In this document: positions 53,619 to 62,086 of the stretch, piece after piece
Layout: every line of letters starts with the position of its first letter
How positions within the stretch are numbered: position 1 is the first letter of the stretch
Assembly (NCBI RefSeq): GCF_002159175.1
Contig: NZ_NFGZ01000002.1
Coordinates: 62,001 to 126,000 of the forward strand
Direction of reading: 5' to 3'
Length of the DNA stretch: 64,000 bases
Source: Flavonifractor sp. An92
Lineage (GTDB): Bacteria; Bacillota; Clostridia; Oscillospirales; Oscillospiraceae
Translations under genes and position numbers: made by a program
Notes under the pieces: generated by a model
What the model saw: only the letters and a program-made list of their open reading frames with translations
What the model was told of the DNA's origin: nothing
The model's database searches: none

Positions 53619-54755
53619 ATGGCTGATAAGAAGAAACCGCTGGAGGCCGCAGCCCCCGCCGCAGATAAGAAGAAGGCGCTGGAGACCTGTCTGGCCAACA
53701 TTGAAAAGACCTACGGCAAGGGCACCGTCATGCGTCTGGGCGAGAACGCCCACGTGGTGGTGGAGTCCATCCCCACCGGCTCCCTGTCCCTGGACCTGGC
53801 CCTGGGCATCGGCGGCGTCCCCAAGGGACGAATCGTGGAGATCTACGGCCCCGAGTCCTCCGGTAAGACCACCCTGGCCCTCCACATCGTGGCCGAGGCC
53901 CAGAAGCGGGGCGGCGAGGTGGCCTTTATCGACGCCGAGCACGCCCTGGACCCCACCTACGCCCGGGCCCTGGGCGTGGATATCGACTCCATGCTCATCT
54001 CTCAGCCGGACACCGGTGAGCAGGGTCTGGAGATCTGTGAGGCCCTGGTCCGCTCCGGCGCCATCGACGTGGTGGTGGTGGACTCGGTGGCCGCTCTCAC
54101 CCCCCGGGCCGAGATCGAGGGCGACATGGGTGACTCCCATGTGGGCCTGCTGGCCCGCCTGATGAGCCAGGCCCTGCGGAAGCTGGCCGGCTCCATCTCC
54201 AAGACCAACTGTATCGTCATCTTCATCAACCAGCTGCGTGAGAAGGTGGGCGTGGTCTACGGCAACCCCGAGGTCACCACCGGCGGTCGGGCCCTGCGGT
54301 TCTACGCCTCGGTGCGCATGGAGGTGCGCCGGGTGGAGTCCCTGAAAAATGGCTCCGAGCTCATCGGCAACCGCACCAAGGTGAAGGTGGTCAAGAACAA
54401 GGTGGCGCCCCCCTTCCGGGAGGCCGAGTTCGACATCATGTACGGCGAGGGTATCTCCAAGGTGGGCGAGCTGGTGGACCTGGGCGTCAAGCTGGACATC
54501 ATCCAGAAGTCCGGCTCCTGGTTCTCCATGGGCGAGATGCGCCTGGGCCAGGGCCGCGACTCGGTGAAGCAGTACCTGAAGGACAACCCGGAGGAGGCCG
54601 AGAAGATCGAGGCTGAGATCCGCAAGAACGCCTACAAGCTCATGTCCAGCCAGTCCAAGGCCGCCGCCAAGGCCGCCGGACGGGCGGTGGATGTGAGTGC
54701 CGAGGACTTCGACGACGGCGAGACCGTGGCCGCTGACGCCGACACCGAGGCATGA
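53619..54755 (+). CDS. recA: Recombinase RecA
   Basis: A 378-residue protein that polymerises on single-stranded DNA and drives homologous pairing and the SOS response. It has Walker [10 protein letters not shown] (77-85), Walker [11 protein letters not shown], the L2 loop [22 protein letters not shown] and the RecA end region. An AGGATG-type ribosome site precedes it. I could not find a clear LexA box in the 113 bases upstream. The stop overlaps the recX start by four bases. Confidence 0.98.
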   Translation: MADKKKPLEAAAPAADKKKALETCLANIEKTYGKGTVMRLGENAHVVVESIPTGSLSLDLALGIGGVPKGRIVEIYGPESSGKTTLALHIVAEAQKRGGEVAFIDAEHALDPTYARALGVDIDSMLISQPDTGEQGLEICEALVRSGAIDVVVVDSVAALTPRAEIEGDMGDSHVGLLARLMSQALRKLAGSISKTNCIVIFINQLREKVGVVYGNPEVTTGGRALRFYASVRMEVRRVESLKNGSELIGNRTKVKVVKNKVAPPFREAEFDIMYGEGISKVGELVDLGVKLDIIQKSGSWFSMGEMRLGQGRDSVKQYLKDNPEEAEKIEAEIRKNAYKLMSSQSKAAAKAAGRAVDVSAEDFDDGETVAADADTEA

Positions 54756-55405
54756 GACTTTGTAAATTAGCCCCCTCCCAGCGGGTGGAGGGGCGCTGGC
54801 TCCTCCATCTGGAGGACGGCTCCATCCTGCGGGTGGGGGAGAATGAGGTGGTCGCCTTTGCCCTCTACGCTGGGATGGAGCTCTCCCCCGAGACGCTGGA
54901 GGAGCTGCGGGAGGCCGCCGGACGGGCGGCGCTGAGGGAGAAGGCCTTGAAGGCCCTCTCCCTTCGGCCGCTTTCCCGGAAAGAGCTGCTGCGCAAGCTC
55001 ACCGCCCGGCCCCGGGTGAAGCCCGGGGAGGAGCCCCCCGAGCCGGTGGACCCCCAGAAGGCGGAGGAGGTGGCCGACTGGCTGGAGGAGCTGGGCTACC
55101 TCAACGACGAGGAGTACGCCCGCTCCGTGGCCCGGCACTACGCCGCCAAGGGCTACGGGGCCCGCAAGCTGCGGGATGAGCTCTTCCGCCGGGGGGTCTC
55201 AAGGGACCTGTGGGATCAGGCCCTGGACGAGGTGGAGGACCCCGCAGAGGAGATCGACCGCTTCATTGCGAAGAAAATGCGGGGGGAGGACCCCCGGGAC
55301 CCGAAGGCCCTGAAACGGACCTCCGACGCCCTGGCCCGGCGGGGCTACGGCTGGGAGGAGATCCGGGAGGGGCTGCTCCGCTACGGCGCGGATCAGGACG
55401 ACTAG
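54752..55405 (+). CDS. recX: Regulatory protein RecX
   Basis: A 217-residue all-helical RecX with tandem three-helix repeats ([47 protein letters not shown] split by the second repeat; [15 protein letters not shown]). RecX modulates RecA filaments. Four-base overlap with recA means coupled synthesis in a fixed ratio. The next gene starts 20 bases on. Confidence 0.95.
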   Translation: MRLCKLAPSQRVEGRWLLHLEDGSILRVGENEVVAFALYAGMELSPETLEELREAAGRAALREKALKALSLRPLSRKELLRKLTARPRVKPGEEPPEPVDPQKAEEVADWLEELGYLNDEEYARSVARHYAAKGYGARKLRDELFRRGVSRDLWDQALDEVEDPAEEIDRFIAKKMRGEDPRDPKALKRTSDALARRGYGWEEIREGLLRYGADQDD

Positions 55406-55425
55406 GCGAGAAGGAGAATCGTGTT

Positions 55426-56748
55426 TTGAAGGTTGCATTTATTTCCCTGGGCTGTTCCAAGAATCTGGTCAATACCGAGCAGATGATGGCCCTGTGCCGG
55501 GATGCCGGCTACACCGTCACCGGCGAGCCCGACGGGGCCGACGTGGCGGTGCTCAACACCTGCGGCTTTATCGACGCGGCCAAGAGCGAGGCCATCGACA
55601 ACATCCTGGCCCTGGGCCAGTTCAAGGCGGAGGGCCGCCTGGGCAAGCTCTTGGTGACCGGCTGCCTCACCCAGCGCTACCGGGACGACATCCGGCAGGA
55701 GCTGCCCGAGGTGGACGGCATGCTGGGCACCGGCAGCTACACCGACGTGGTCGCGGCCATTGAGGACCTCACCCGGGGAGAGCGCCCCGAGGTCTTTGGC
55801 GATATCCACCACACCGACGATGACGGGCTGCGCATCGTGACCACGCCCCCCTACACCGCCTTTCTGAAGATCGCCGAGGGGTGCAGCAACGGCTGCGCCT
55901 TCTGCATCATCCCCAAGCTCCGGGGCCGTTACCGCAGCCGCACCATGGAGCATGTGCTGGAGGAGGCGAAGGCCCTGGCTGAGAGCGGCGTGCAGGAGCT
56001 CATCGTCATCGCCCAGGACATCACCCGGTACGGCATGGATCTGAAGGACGGCACCTCCCTGGCGGGCCTTCTGAAGGAGCTGTGCAAGCTGCCCTTCCAC
56101 TGGATCCGGCTCCACTACCTCTACCCGGAGGTCATCACCGACGAGCTCATCGACACCATCGCCCATGAGCCCAAGATCCTCCACTACCTGGACATCCCCA
56201 TCCAGCACTGCAACGACGAGGTGCTGGCCGCCATGCGCCGCCGCTCCACCAAGGCGGAGATCCAGGCGCTGTTCGCCAAGCTCCGCTCCGCCATGCCCGA
56301 CGTGGTGCTGCGCACCTCCCTCATCTGCGGCTTCCCCGGCGAGACCGAGGAGCAGTTTGAGGAGCTGTGCGCCTTCCTGGAGGAGGAGCGCCTCCAGCGG
56401 GCCGGTGTGTTCCAGTTCTCCCGGGAGGAGGGCACCCTGGCCGACAAGATGGAAAACCAGGTGCCCGCCGAGGTGGCCGAGCAGCGGGTGGACCGGGTGC
56501 GGGCCCTCCAGGCCGACATCATGGACCGCTGGAACGAGGAGCGCCTGGGCGGCGTGGAGGAAGTGCTCTGCGAGGGCTTCGACCCGGAGGAGGGCTGCTA
56601 CGTGGGCCGCACCTGGGCGGACTCCCCGGAGATCGACGGCCGGGTGCTCTTTACCGCCGCGGGCCGTATCCCCGCTGGCACCTTCGTACAGGTACGGATG
56701 ACCGGCATTTCCGACGGAGACCTGACCGGCGAGATCGAGGAGGACTAA
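55426..56748 (+). CDS. rimO: Ribosomal protein S12 methylthiotransferase RimO
   Basis: A 440-residue radical-SAM enzyme that adds a methylthio group to an Asp of ribosomal protein S12. Order: UPF0004 domain with cluster cysteines in ISLGCSKNLVNTE, NTCGFID and VTGCLTQRY; radical SAM core with CSNGCAFCIIPKLRG; TRAM domain at the C-terminus. The start is TTG at 55426, preceded by AAGGAG nine bases upstream and giving the standard LKVAFISLGC opening. The longer frame from 55210 lies in recX and is rejected. Confidence 0.95.
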   Translation: MKVAFISLGCSKNLVNTEQMMALCRDAGYTVTGEPDGADVAVLNTCGFIDAAKSEAIDNILALGQFKAEGRLGKLLVTGCLTQRYRDDIRQELPEVDGMLGTGSYTDVVAAIEDLTRGERPEVFGDIHHTDDDGLRIVTTPPYTAFLKIAEGCSNGCAFCIIPKLRGRYRSRTMEHVLEEAKALAESGVQELIVIAQDITRYGMDLKDGTSLAGLLKELCKLPFHWIRLHYLYPEVITDELIDTIAHEPKILHYLDIPIQHCNDEVLAAMRRRSTKAEIQALFAKLRSAMPDVVLRTSLICGFPGETEEQFEELCAFLEEERLQRAGVFQFSREEGTLADKMENQVPAEVAEQRVDRVRALQADIMDRWNEERLGGVEEVLCEGFDPEEGCYVGRTWADSPEIDGRVLFTAAGRIPAGTFVQVRMTGISDGDLTGEIEED

Positions 56749-56750
56749 GC

Positions 56751-57278
56751 ATGAATACCGCCAACAAGCTCACCATGCTCCGCATTTTGCTGATCCCTGT
56801 GTTCCTGGTGGTCCTCTACATGGACTTTGCCGCCAGCCGCTATGTGGCCCTGGGTATCTTTATCCTGGCCAGCCTCACCGATTTCGTAGACGGACATATC
56901 GCCCGCAGCCGGGGACTCATCACCGATTTCGGTAAGTTCATGGACCCCCTGGCCGACAAGATGCTGGTCATGGCCGCCATGCTGTGGTTCGTGGAGGTGG
57001 GCCGGATGCCCGCCTGGGCCCTCCTCATCGTGGTGGTGCGGGAGTTCGCCGTCAGCGGCCTGCGCCTCATCGCCGTGGACAACGGCCGCGTGATCGCCGC
57101 CGCCTGGTCGGGCAAGGTAAAGACCGCCTCCACCATGGTGGGCATCTGCTTCATGCTGGTGTTCCCCATCGCCTGGCTGGACACCCTGGTTACCGCCGTC
57201 ATCGTGGTCACCACCGTCTATTCCGGTGTGGAGTATTTTGTCAAAAATAAGGACGTCATCGACTGGAGCCATATGTAA
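56751..57278 (+). CDS. pgsA: CDP-diacylglycerol--glycerol-3-phosphate 3-phosphatidyltransferase
   Basis: A 175-residue membrane enzyme making phosphatidylglycerol phosphate, the first dedicated step to phosphatidylglycerol. The CDP-alcohol motif is complete: DGHIAR, then eight residues, GKFMDPLADK with both later Asp residues. Several membrane helices are present. The ATG lies three bases after the rimO stop. A terminator follows. Confidence 0.95.
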   Translation: MNTANKLTMLRILLIPVFLVVLYMDFAASRYVALGIFILASLTDFVDGHIARSRGLITDFGKFMDPLADKMLVMAAMLWFVEVGRMPAWALLIVVVREFAVSGLRLIAVDNGRVIAAAWSGKVKTASTMVGICFMLVFPIAWLDTLVTAVIVVTTVYSGVEYFVKNKDVIDWSHM

Positions 57279-57290
57279 GCTCCGGCGAGC

Positions 57291-57335
57291 AAAAAAGCGC
57301 CCCGTCTGCCGGTTCCGGCAGACGGGGCGCTTTGC
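57291..57335. terminator. Bidirectional terminator between pgsA and the alcohol dehydrogenase
   Basis: A 19-base perfect stem (57294-57312 with 57315-57333, loop TT) with As on the left and Ts on the right ends both converging genes. Confidence 0.93.
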
Positions 57336-57347
57336 GGTTTGGGGGGA

Positions 57348-58559
57348 TTAGAAATCCACGTCCTTGTCGTAGTACACGGCCAGCAGCAGCTTCTCCATGT
57401 CCTCCTGGCTGGGCTGGCGGGGGTTGGAGCCGGTGCAGGCGTCGCCGATGGCGTTGGCAGCCACGTCGGCGAGCTTGTCGTTGAACTCCTTCTCGTCGAT
57501 GATGCTCTGCTCGGCGATGACGCCGCCGGGGCCGTAGTTCTGGATGGACAGGGGGATGTCCAGCTGGCGGTTCATCTCGCGCAGCTCGGCCACCAGAGCG
57601 GCCACCAGCTCCTCGGTGGTCTCACCCTTCAGGCCGATGAAGCGGGCGATGTCGGCGTAACGCTCGGCAGCGGTGGCCACCTTGGCGTTGTACTGGATGA
57701 CCTTGGGCAGGTACATGGCGTTGGCCGCGCCGTGGATGATGTGGCCGCCGGTGAAGGCAGCGCCGGTCTTGTGGGCCATGGAGTGGACGATGCCCAGCAG
57801 GGCGTTGGAGAAGGCCATACCGGCCAGGCACTGGGCATTGTGCATGCGGTCCCGGGCCTCCATATCGCCGTCGTAGGACTTCTTCAGATCGTTGTGGATC
57901 ATCTTGATGGCGTGGAGGGCCAGCGCATCGGTGTAGTCACAGTTCAGGGTGGACACATAGGCCTCGATGGCGTGGGTCATGGCGTCCATACCGGTGTGAG
58001 CGGTCAGCTTGGGGGGCATCTTCTCGGCCAGGTCGGCGTCCACGATGGCCACGTCGGGGGTGATGTTGAAGTCGGCCAGGGGGTACTTGATGCCCTTCTG
58101 GTAGTCGGTGATGACCGAGAAGGCGGTGACCTCAGTGGCGGTGCCGGAGGTGGAGGGGATGGCGCAGAAGTGGGCCTTGGTGCGCAGCTTGGGGAAGCTG
58201 AAGGGGGTGATGAGCTGCTCGAAGGTGCAGTCGGGGTACTCATAGAAGGCCCACATGGCCTTGGCCGCGTCGATGGGGGAGCCGCCGCCCATGGCGACGA
58301 TCCAGTCGGGGCCAAACTCCCGCATCACAGCGGCGCCCTTCATCACGGTCTCAACGGAGGGATCGGGCTCGACGCCGTCAATGACGCGCACTTCCATCCC
58401 AGCCTGCTGCAGGTACTCCACGGCCCGGTCCAGGAAGCCGAAGCGCTTCATGCTGCCGCCGCCCACCACCAGGACGGCCTTGGAGCCGGTCAGATTCTTC
58501 AGCTCTTCCAGGGAGCCTTTGCCATGGTAGAGATCACGAGGCAGAGTAAAACGTCCCAT
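57348..58559 (-). CDS. Iron-containing alcohol dehydrogenase
   Basis: A 403-residue group III dehydrogenase with the nucleotide loop VVGGGSMKRFG, GGGSPIDAAKAMW, PSTSGTATEVTAFSVITD, and the metal-binding residues within VDADLAEKMPPKLTAHTGMDAMTHAIEAY and HIIHGAANAM. Such enzymes reduce aldehydes to alcohols, for example butanal or 3-hydroxypropanal; substrate and NAD(P) preference are not clear. It is monocistronic, with a near-consensus promoter. Confidence 0.94.
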   Translation of the reverse strand: MGRFTLPRDLYHGKGSLEELKNLTGSKAVLVVGGGSMKRFGFLDRAVEYLQQAGMEVRVIDGVEPDPSVETVMKGAAVMREFGPDWIVAMGGGSPIDAAKAMWAFYEYPDCTFEQLITPFSFPKLRTKAHFCAIPSTSGTATEVTAFSVITDYQKGIKYPLADFNITPDVAIVDADLAEKMPPKLTAHTGMDAMTHAIEAYVSTLNCDYTDALALHAIKMIHNDLKKSYDGDMEARDRMHNAQCLAGMAFSNALLGIVHSMAHKTGAAFTGGHIIHGAANAMYLPKVIQYNAKVATAAERYADIARFIGLKGETTEELVAALVAELREMNRQLDIPLSIQNYGPGGVIAEQSIIDEKEFNDKLADVAANAIGDACTGSNPRQPSQEDMEKLLLAVYYDKDVDF

Positions 58560-58633
58560 AATTGATTCCTCCCTATATGTATCATGGATTTTTACACGAA
58601 ACGGCGGAAGAAACTCCGCCCCTCGCTATCCAA

Positions 58634-58662
58634 ACTATACCGGCTTTTGTGCAAAAAGTCAA
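58634..58662 (-). promoter_or_regulatory. Promoter of the alcohol dehydrogenase gene
   Basis: On the minus strand TTGACT (58657-58662) and TATAGT (58634-58639) are 17 bases apart. The spacer contains TTTTGCACAAAA, a small palindrome that could bind a redox repressor, though it does not match the Rex consensus well. The AT-rich stretch 58663-58802 holds nothing else I can support. Confidence 0.75.
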
Positions 58663-58802
58663 TAGGGTAGAATAGTAGAATTGGGAGTACAATTTATAGA
58701 AAAAAGGAATATAGCGCTTAGAAGGGAACGAAGTACTTCTGGAACTTGAAATTACACTAAAGAGTTCTAAATAATTTTTGGATAGTTTTCAGGTATTACG
58801 CT

Positions 58803-59453
58803 TCAAAGACCCAGCCAGGCGCGCAGATCCGGGAGATCGGGGGAAATGTGGACTGCGGGGAAGGCGGCGAAATCGTCGGCCGGGGTGGTGCCGTTGAGGA
58901 CGGCGCAGAAGTCCGCACCGGCCCGCTGGGCGGTCTCGGCGTCGATGACCGTATCGCCGCAGTAGAGCACCTCCCGGGGCGTCAGGCCCAGTCCGGCCAC
59001 GGCGGCCAGGAGCCCCTCGGGATCGGGCTTGTGGTGCTTCACCATCTCGCCGCCGGTGACGGAGGCCAGCAGGGGCAGCACGCCCCGGGGCTCCAGCACG
59101 CTCCGCAGGGTCTGGGCCCGCTTGGTGCTGACGATGGCGGCAGGGACCCCGGCCTCCTTCAGGGCCGTCAGCAGCTCCACCGCGCCGGGGAAGAGCTTGG
59201 TGCACTGGATCTGCATGGGCACCGCCACCTCGGTGAACAGCTCGTGGAAGCGCACCCCCTGGGCCCGGTCAGGACAGCCGGTGAGCTGGGCAAAGGCGTC
59301 CTCCAGCGGGGTGCCGATGGTGCGGCGCACCGCGTTGTCGTCGGGGACGGGGTAGCCCAGGGCGGCAAAGCCGTGGCGGAAGCCGGCGATGATGGCCTCC
59401 GACGCGTCGCCCAGGGTAAAATCAAAGTCAAAGAGTACCGCTCGGTATTGCAT
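58803..59453 (-). CDS. HAD-family phosphatase, phosphoglycolate phosphatase-like
   Basis: A 216-residue HAD hydrolase with motif I DFDFTLGDAS (two Asp), a helical cap, motif II IVSTKR, Lys in MVKHHKPDPEGLL, and motif III YCGDTVIDAETAQRAG. This is the Gph/PGP-like subclass acting on small phosphate esters. The exact substrate is unknown. AGGAGG precedes the ATG. Confidence 0.92.
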   Translation of the reverse strand: MQYRAVLFDFDFTLGDASEAIIAGFRHGFAALGYPVPDDNAVRRTIGTPLEDAFAQLTGCPDRAQGVRFHELFTEVAVPMQIQCTKLFPGAVELLTALKEAGVPAAIVSTKRAQTLRSVLEPRGVLPLLASVTGGEMVKHHKPDPEGLLAAVAGLGLTPREVLYCGDTVIDAETAQRAGADFCAVLNGTTPADDFAAFPAVHISPDLPDLRAWLGL

Positions 59454-59523
59454 GTATGTATCCTCCTGTGGATCTCTCGATCAGAATGGCTCCATTGTAC
59501 CATGAAAGGGGCGCGGCGCGCAA

Positions 59524-59823
59524 TCAGTCCCCCCGCAGCAGCTTCCCCGCTCCGTAGCGCAGGCAGCGCCGCAGGCGGGCCTCGCCCCGGTGCAGGGTGC
59601 GGGACACGGTGGACTTGTTCACCCCCAGGCGGCGGCTGATGGCGGGGATGTTCAGCCCCGCCGCATAGTAGAGGGTGAGCATCTCGCGCTGTCGGGGAGT
59701 CACGTCCTCCTCCAGGGCCCGGAGCAGGTGGCGGCGCAGCTCCTGGCGCTGAGCCCGGTTGTCGCCGCTCATGGCCTGTACGTACAGGGCCAGCTCATCG
59801 CTGGCGTTCAGGCGGTGTGCCAT
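59524..59823 (-). CDS. Sigma factor region-4-like helix-turn-helix protein
   Basis: A 99-residue protein with a sigma-70 region 4 type HTH (VTPRQREMLTLYYAAGLNIPAISRRLGVNKSTVSRTLHRGEARL) and no region 2. Such short proteins are frequent in Oscillospiraceae and may be anti- or co-regulators rather than full sigma factors. The start at 59823 is inside the end of a small zinc-ribbon frame upstream, overlapping by 16 bases with GAGGAAGAG as a ribosome site, so the two are probably coupled. Confidence 0.75.
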   Translation of the reverse strand: MAHRLNASDELALYVQAMSGDNRAQRQELRRHLLRALEEDVTPRQREMLTLYYAAGLNIPAISRRLGVNKSTVSRTLHRGEARLRRCLRYGAGKLLRGD

Positions 59824-59957
59824 GTCTCTTCCTCCTCTTCTTCCTCCTCGGCGCGGCAGGCGGGACACAGGGGTCCCTCGCCGCCGTACAGCTCCGCTTC
59901 GCAGCGGCTGCACCAGCCCTTTGGCGGGGCCTGTTGGGGGTCCCGCAAAGGCTGCAA
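59808..59957 (-). CDS. Possible 49-residue zinc-ribbon protein
   Basis: The frame contains WCSRCEAELY then LCPACRAEEE, a clean CxxC...CxxC zinc knuckle, followed by eight Glu. It overlaps the HTH gene by 16 bases in another frame. The start is poor: TTG at 59957 without a ribosome site. The zinc knuckle argues it is translated, but the true 5' end is uncertain. Confidence 0.45.
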   Translation of the reverse strand: MQPLRDPQQAPPKGWCSRCEAELYGGEGPLCPACRAEEEEEEEETWHTA

Positions 59958-59976
59958 AATTTTTTGAAAAAAGTCC

Positions 59977-60005
59977 TTGACAAATAGCCTCCTGTCTGGT
60001 AAACT
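59977..60005 (+). promoter_or_regulatory. Promoter of the tRNA pair
   Basis: Consensus TTGACA (59977-59982), 17-base spacer, TAAACT (60000-60005) with a TGG extension, 26 bases before tRNA-Thr. Confidence 0.8.
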
Positions 60006-60031
60006 AAGCAACGTTGTGGACGAGCTGATTT

Positions 60032-60107
60032 GCTGGTGTAGCTCAGTTGGTAGAGCAGTTGATTTGTAATCAACCGGTCGGGGGTTCGAGTCCGTCCACC
60101 AGCTCCA
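60032..60107 (+). tRNA. tRNA-Thr (anticodon UGU), CCA encoded
   Basis: The 76-base sequence folds as a standard cloverleaf: acceptor GCTGGTG with CACCAGC, D-loop TAGCTCAGTTGGTAGAGC, anticodon loop TTTGTAA giving UGU, T-arm GGGTTCGAGTCC. CCA is encoded at the end. It is followed after 26 bases by tRNA-Tyr. Confidence 0.97.
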
Positions 60108-60133
60108 TCTTGTTCGGAGCGACAAGTTCATAT

Positions 60134-60217
60134 GGAGGAGTTCCCGAGTGGCCAAAGGGGGCAGACTGTAAATCTGTTGCGTGAGCTTCGGTGGTTCGAA
60201 TCCACCCTCCTCCACCA
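60134..60217 (+). tRNA. tRNA-Tyr (anticodon GUA), CCA encoded
   Basis: The 84-base sequence has acceptor GGAGGAG with CTCCTCC, anticodon loop CTGTAAA giving GUA, a long variable arm typical of bacterial tRNA-Tyr, T-arm GGTTCGAATCC and encoded CCA. Confidence 0.97.
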
Positions 60218-60220
60218 AAA

Positions 60221-60250
60221 GCGTCCTGCCAATCGGCGGGGCGTTTTTTT
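60221..60250 (+). terminator. Terminator after the tRNA pair
   Basis: GCGTCCTGCC pairs with GGCGGGGCGT (with G-U pairs) around AATC, followed by seven Ts. Confidence 0.85.
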
Positions 60251-60336
60251 GAACCTGAAATCAAACATCTGTTCGCGTCTTTAAAAGATACCACACAATG
60301 CCGCGCATGTCAAGCGCAAAAAAGGAGTGCTGTACC

Positions 60337-60702
60337 GTGTTGAAAGATGATTTCGCCATGCGGGATGTGGATACGCTGGCCAACACCATCGCCCGGCTGG
60401 TGCTGAAAAAAGAGAGCCTGGATTACACCCCCTCCGGGCTGGAGGCGGACGCCCAGGCCGACGGGCTGTGGTTCGCCCTGGACCAGTACATGAAGGCGGG
60501 GGACTTCAATGCCGCCGAGGACCTGCTCTATGAGAGCGCCGACTGGGATGACCTGCGGTACCTGGAGATGGGCGTGGCTTTCTACGCCCACCTGAACCAC
60601 CTGAGCGACAAGGAGCTGGCCGAGGGCGGCTTCAGCCGGGAAGAGGTGGGCGAGGGCCTGCGGGACCTGGCCGAGGAGTTCGGCGTGGATCTGAAGCTGT
60701 AA
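60337..60702 (+). CDS. DUF6483-like protein
   Basis: A 121-residue acidic helical protein; the pattern FAMRDVDTLANTIARLVLKK and the paired-helix region DGLWFALDQYMKAGDFNAAEDLLYE resemble the DUF6483 family of Clostridia. The latter part looks like a TPR-style helix pair. The start is GTG at 60337, nine bases after AAGGAG; a frame from 60298 has no site. The function is unknown. Confidence 0.8.
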   Translation: MLKDDFAMRDVDTLANTIARLVLKKESLDYTPSGLEADAQADGLWFALDQYMKAGDFNAAEDLLYESADWDDLRYLEMGVAFYAHLNHLSDKELAEGGFSREEVGEGLRDLAEEFGVDLKL

Positions 60703-60734
60703 AAAAGGACCCGGAGGATCAGTCCTCCGGGTCC
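60703..60734. terminator. Bidirectional terminator between the DUF6483-like and GNAT genes
   Basis: A 12-base perfect stem (60707-60718 with 60723-60734). The loop contains the stop codon of the minus-strand GNAT gene, so the terminator stem overlaps its coding end. As precede it, giving a T-run on the minus strand. Confidence 0.85.
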
Positions 60735-61261
60735 AATTCGATCCAGTAGCGCTCCATGCGCTGGCCCTTCCGGGGCTCGGTCACGGTGGATTCATAGCGC
60801 CCGCCGTCGGCCAGGATGGTGCGGCGGCTGCCCTCGTTCTCCTGGGCGCAGGTGATGAGCACCCGCTTCAGCCCCAGACTGCGGCAGTAGGGCAGCGCCA
60901 GAGCCAGCATGCCTTTGGCGTAGCCCTTCCGGCGGTGCTCCGGGTGGATGGAGTAGCCGATGTGCCCGCCGAAGCGTTCCAGAAAGGGATTGCCCAGGGT
61001 GTGGCGCACCTGGAGCATGCCCATCAGGAGCCCGTCCGTCTCCCGCACGCAGAGGAACTGGGAGGACTGTACGAAGCCCTCCGGGACGGTGGACGGGTCG
61101 GAGAGCCGCCGGACGAAGGCCAGCCACTCCAGGGGGTCCTCCACGTCGGGGAGGGGGCTGCACCCGGCCAGGGTGTCTCCCCGCCGCAGGAAGGCGGCCC
61201 GGTAGGCGGCGATCTGGTCGGCGTAGTCCGAAGTGGGCGGGATGAGCGCGATGGGTTCCAT
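60719..61261 (-). CDS. GNAT-family N-acetyltransferase
   Basis: A 180-residue acetyltransferase with the acetyl-CoA site HIGYSIHPEHRRKGYAKGML (the R/Q-x-x-G-x-G/A type loop) and a late strand-helix pair (KRVLITCAQENEGSRRTI). It resembles the RimJ/RimL-like or ElaA-like small-molecule acetyltransferases; the substrate is unknown. AGGAGG precedes the ATG at 61261; the longer frame overlaps the upstream terminator. Confidence 0.9.
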   Translation of the reverse strand: MEPIALIPPTSDYADQIAAYRAAFLRRGDTLAGCSPLPDVEDPLEWLAFVRRLSDPSTVPEGFVQSSQFLCVRETDGLLMGMLQVRHTLGNPFLERFGGHIGYSIHPEHRRKGYAKGMLALALPYCRSLGLKRVLITCAQENEGSRRTILADGGRYESTVTEPRKGQRMERYWIELDPED

Positions 61262-61279
61262 CGTAAATACACCTCCTGA

Positions 61280-61314
61280 TAAAAAAATCCCATGGCCTCT
61301 GGCCATGGGATTTT
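61280..61314 (-). terminator. Terminator after yabR
   Basis: A 14-base perfect stem (61284-61297 with 61301-61314, loop TCT), with a T-run on the minus strand. It ends the yabP-yabQ-divIC-yabR run. Confidence 0.9.
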
Positions 61315-61317
61315 GAC

Positions 61318-61767
61318 TTACTTGCGGCCGCCGCGGCGGGAACCGCCCCGCTTGTCCATATAGCGCAGCTCGGAGAGCTTGCTGTCCGAGGCCTGCATGA
61401 ACTGCTTGAGCCGGTCCTCAAAGGTGGCGGGCTCAGCGGGGGCGGAGCGGCGGAAACCGCCGCCCTGCGAACGGGGCGCGCCGGAGCGGGAGCCATTCAT
61501 GGGACGTCCCTGACCGGCGGGCCGGGGGGGAGGATCCATAGCCTTCTTGATGGAGAGATTGATCCGGCCATTCTCGTCGATACCGATGACCTTGACCTTG
61601 ACCGACTGCCCCTCCTTGAGGTGGTCCTTTACGTCATTGACGTAGGAGTAAGCGATCTCCGAAATGTGGACCAGGCCGGACTTGTTCTCCGGCAGGGACA
61701 CGAACGCGCCGAACTTTGTGATACCTGTGACTTTTCCCTCGAGAATCGAACCAACACCAAACTCCAT
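61318..61767 (-). CDS. yabR: S1-domain RNA-binding protein, YabR-like
   Basis: A 149-residue protein: one S1 domain in residues 1-72 (GSILEGKVTGITKFGAFVSL, then VKVKVIGIDENGRINLSIKKA) followed by a Gly/Arg/Pro-rich, disordered tail ending GGSRRGGRK. Its place after divIC matches yabR in Bacillus. Such proteins bind ribosomes or mRNA in stress. The start at 61767 has AAGGAGG 14 bases upstream, a rather long spacing. Confidence 0.9.
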   Translation of the reverse strand: MEFGVGSILEGKVTGITKFGAFVSLPENKSGLVHISEIAYSYVNDVKDHLKEGQSVKVKVIGIDENGRINLSIKKAMDPPPRPAGQGRPMNGSRSGAPRSQGGGFRRSAPAEPATFEDRLKQFMQASDSKLSELRYMDKRGGSRRGGRK

Positions 61768-61810
61768 ACCGACTGAAATATCCTCCTTATTTCTTCTTGG
61801 GCACACACGA

Positions 61811-62086
61811 TCAATCCGTGAATTCGATGATCTGATCGCCCGGGGCCACCAGGCCCAGCTTAGACCGGGCGATCTCTTTTTGCCGCTCCGGATCGTCGCT
61901 GTTGTCCACGGCGTCCCGCAGATCGGCGTTGGTCTGCTCCTGTGCGGCCTTTTCGGCCTGGAGCTGGGCCAGATCGGCCTGCGCTCCCTGGATCTGCGTG
62001 CGCAGATTGAGCAGCGCGCTGGCGACGAACACCAGCATCGCCAGCACCACGAGCTTGGTCAGAAGCCCGGCGCGTTTCAGTTTCAT
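61811..62086 (-). CDS. divIC: Septum formation protein DivIC/FtsB-like
   Basis: A 91-residue protein with one membrane helix (about 8-27), a coiled coil (about 30-62, LRTQIQGAQADLAQLQAEKA) and the conserved end region EIARSKLGLVAPGDQIIEF. It acts in the FtsL-DivIC-DivIB division complex. It lies downstream of the yabQ frame and is overlapped by the unusually long yabQ 3' end. GGAGGG precedes the start. Confidence 0.92.
   Translation of the reverse strand: MKLKRAGLLTKLVVLAMLVFVASALLNLRTQIQGAQADLAQLQAEKAAQEQTNADLRDAVDNSDDPERQKEIARSKLGLVAPGDQIIEFTD

Noticed and set aside
58634-58662. Rex operator at the alcohol dehydrogenase promoter
   Set aside because: The small palindrome TTTTGCACAAAA does not match the TTGTTAA-N4-TTAACAA type consensus closely enough.
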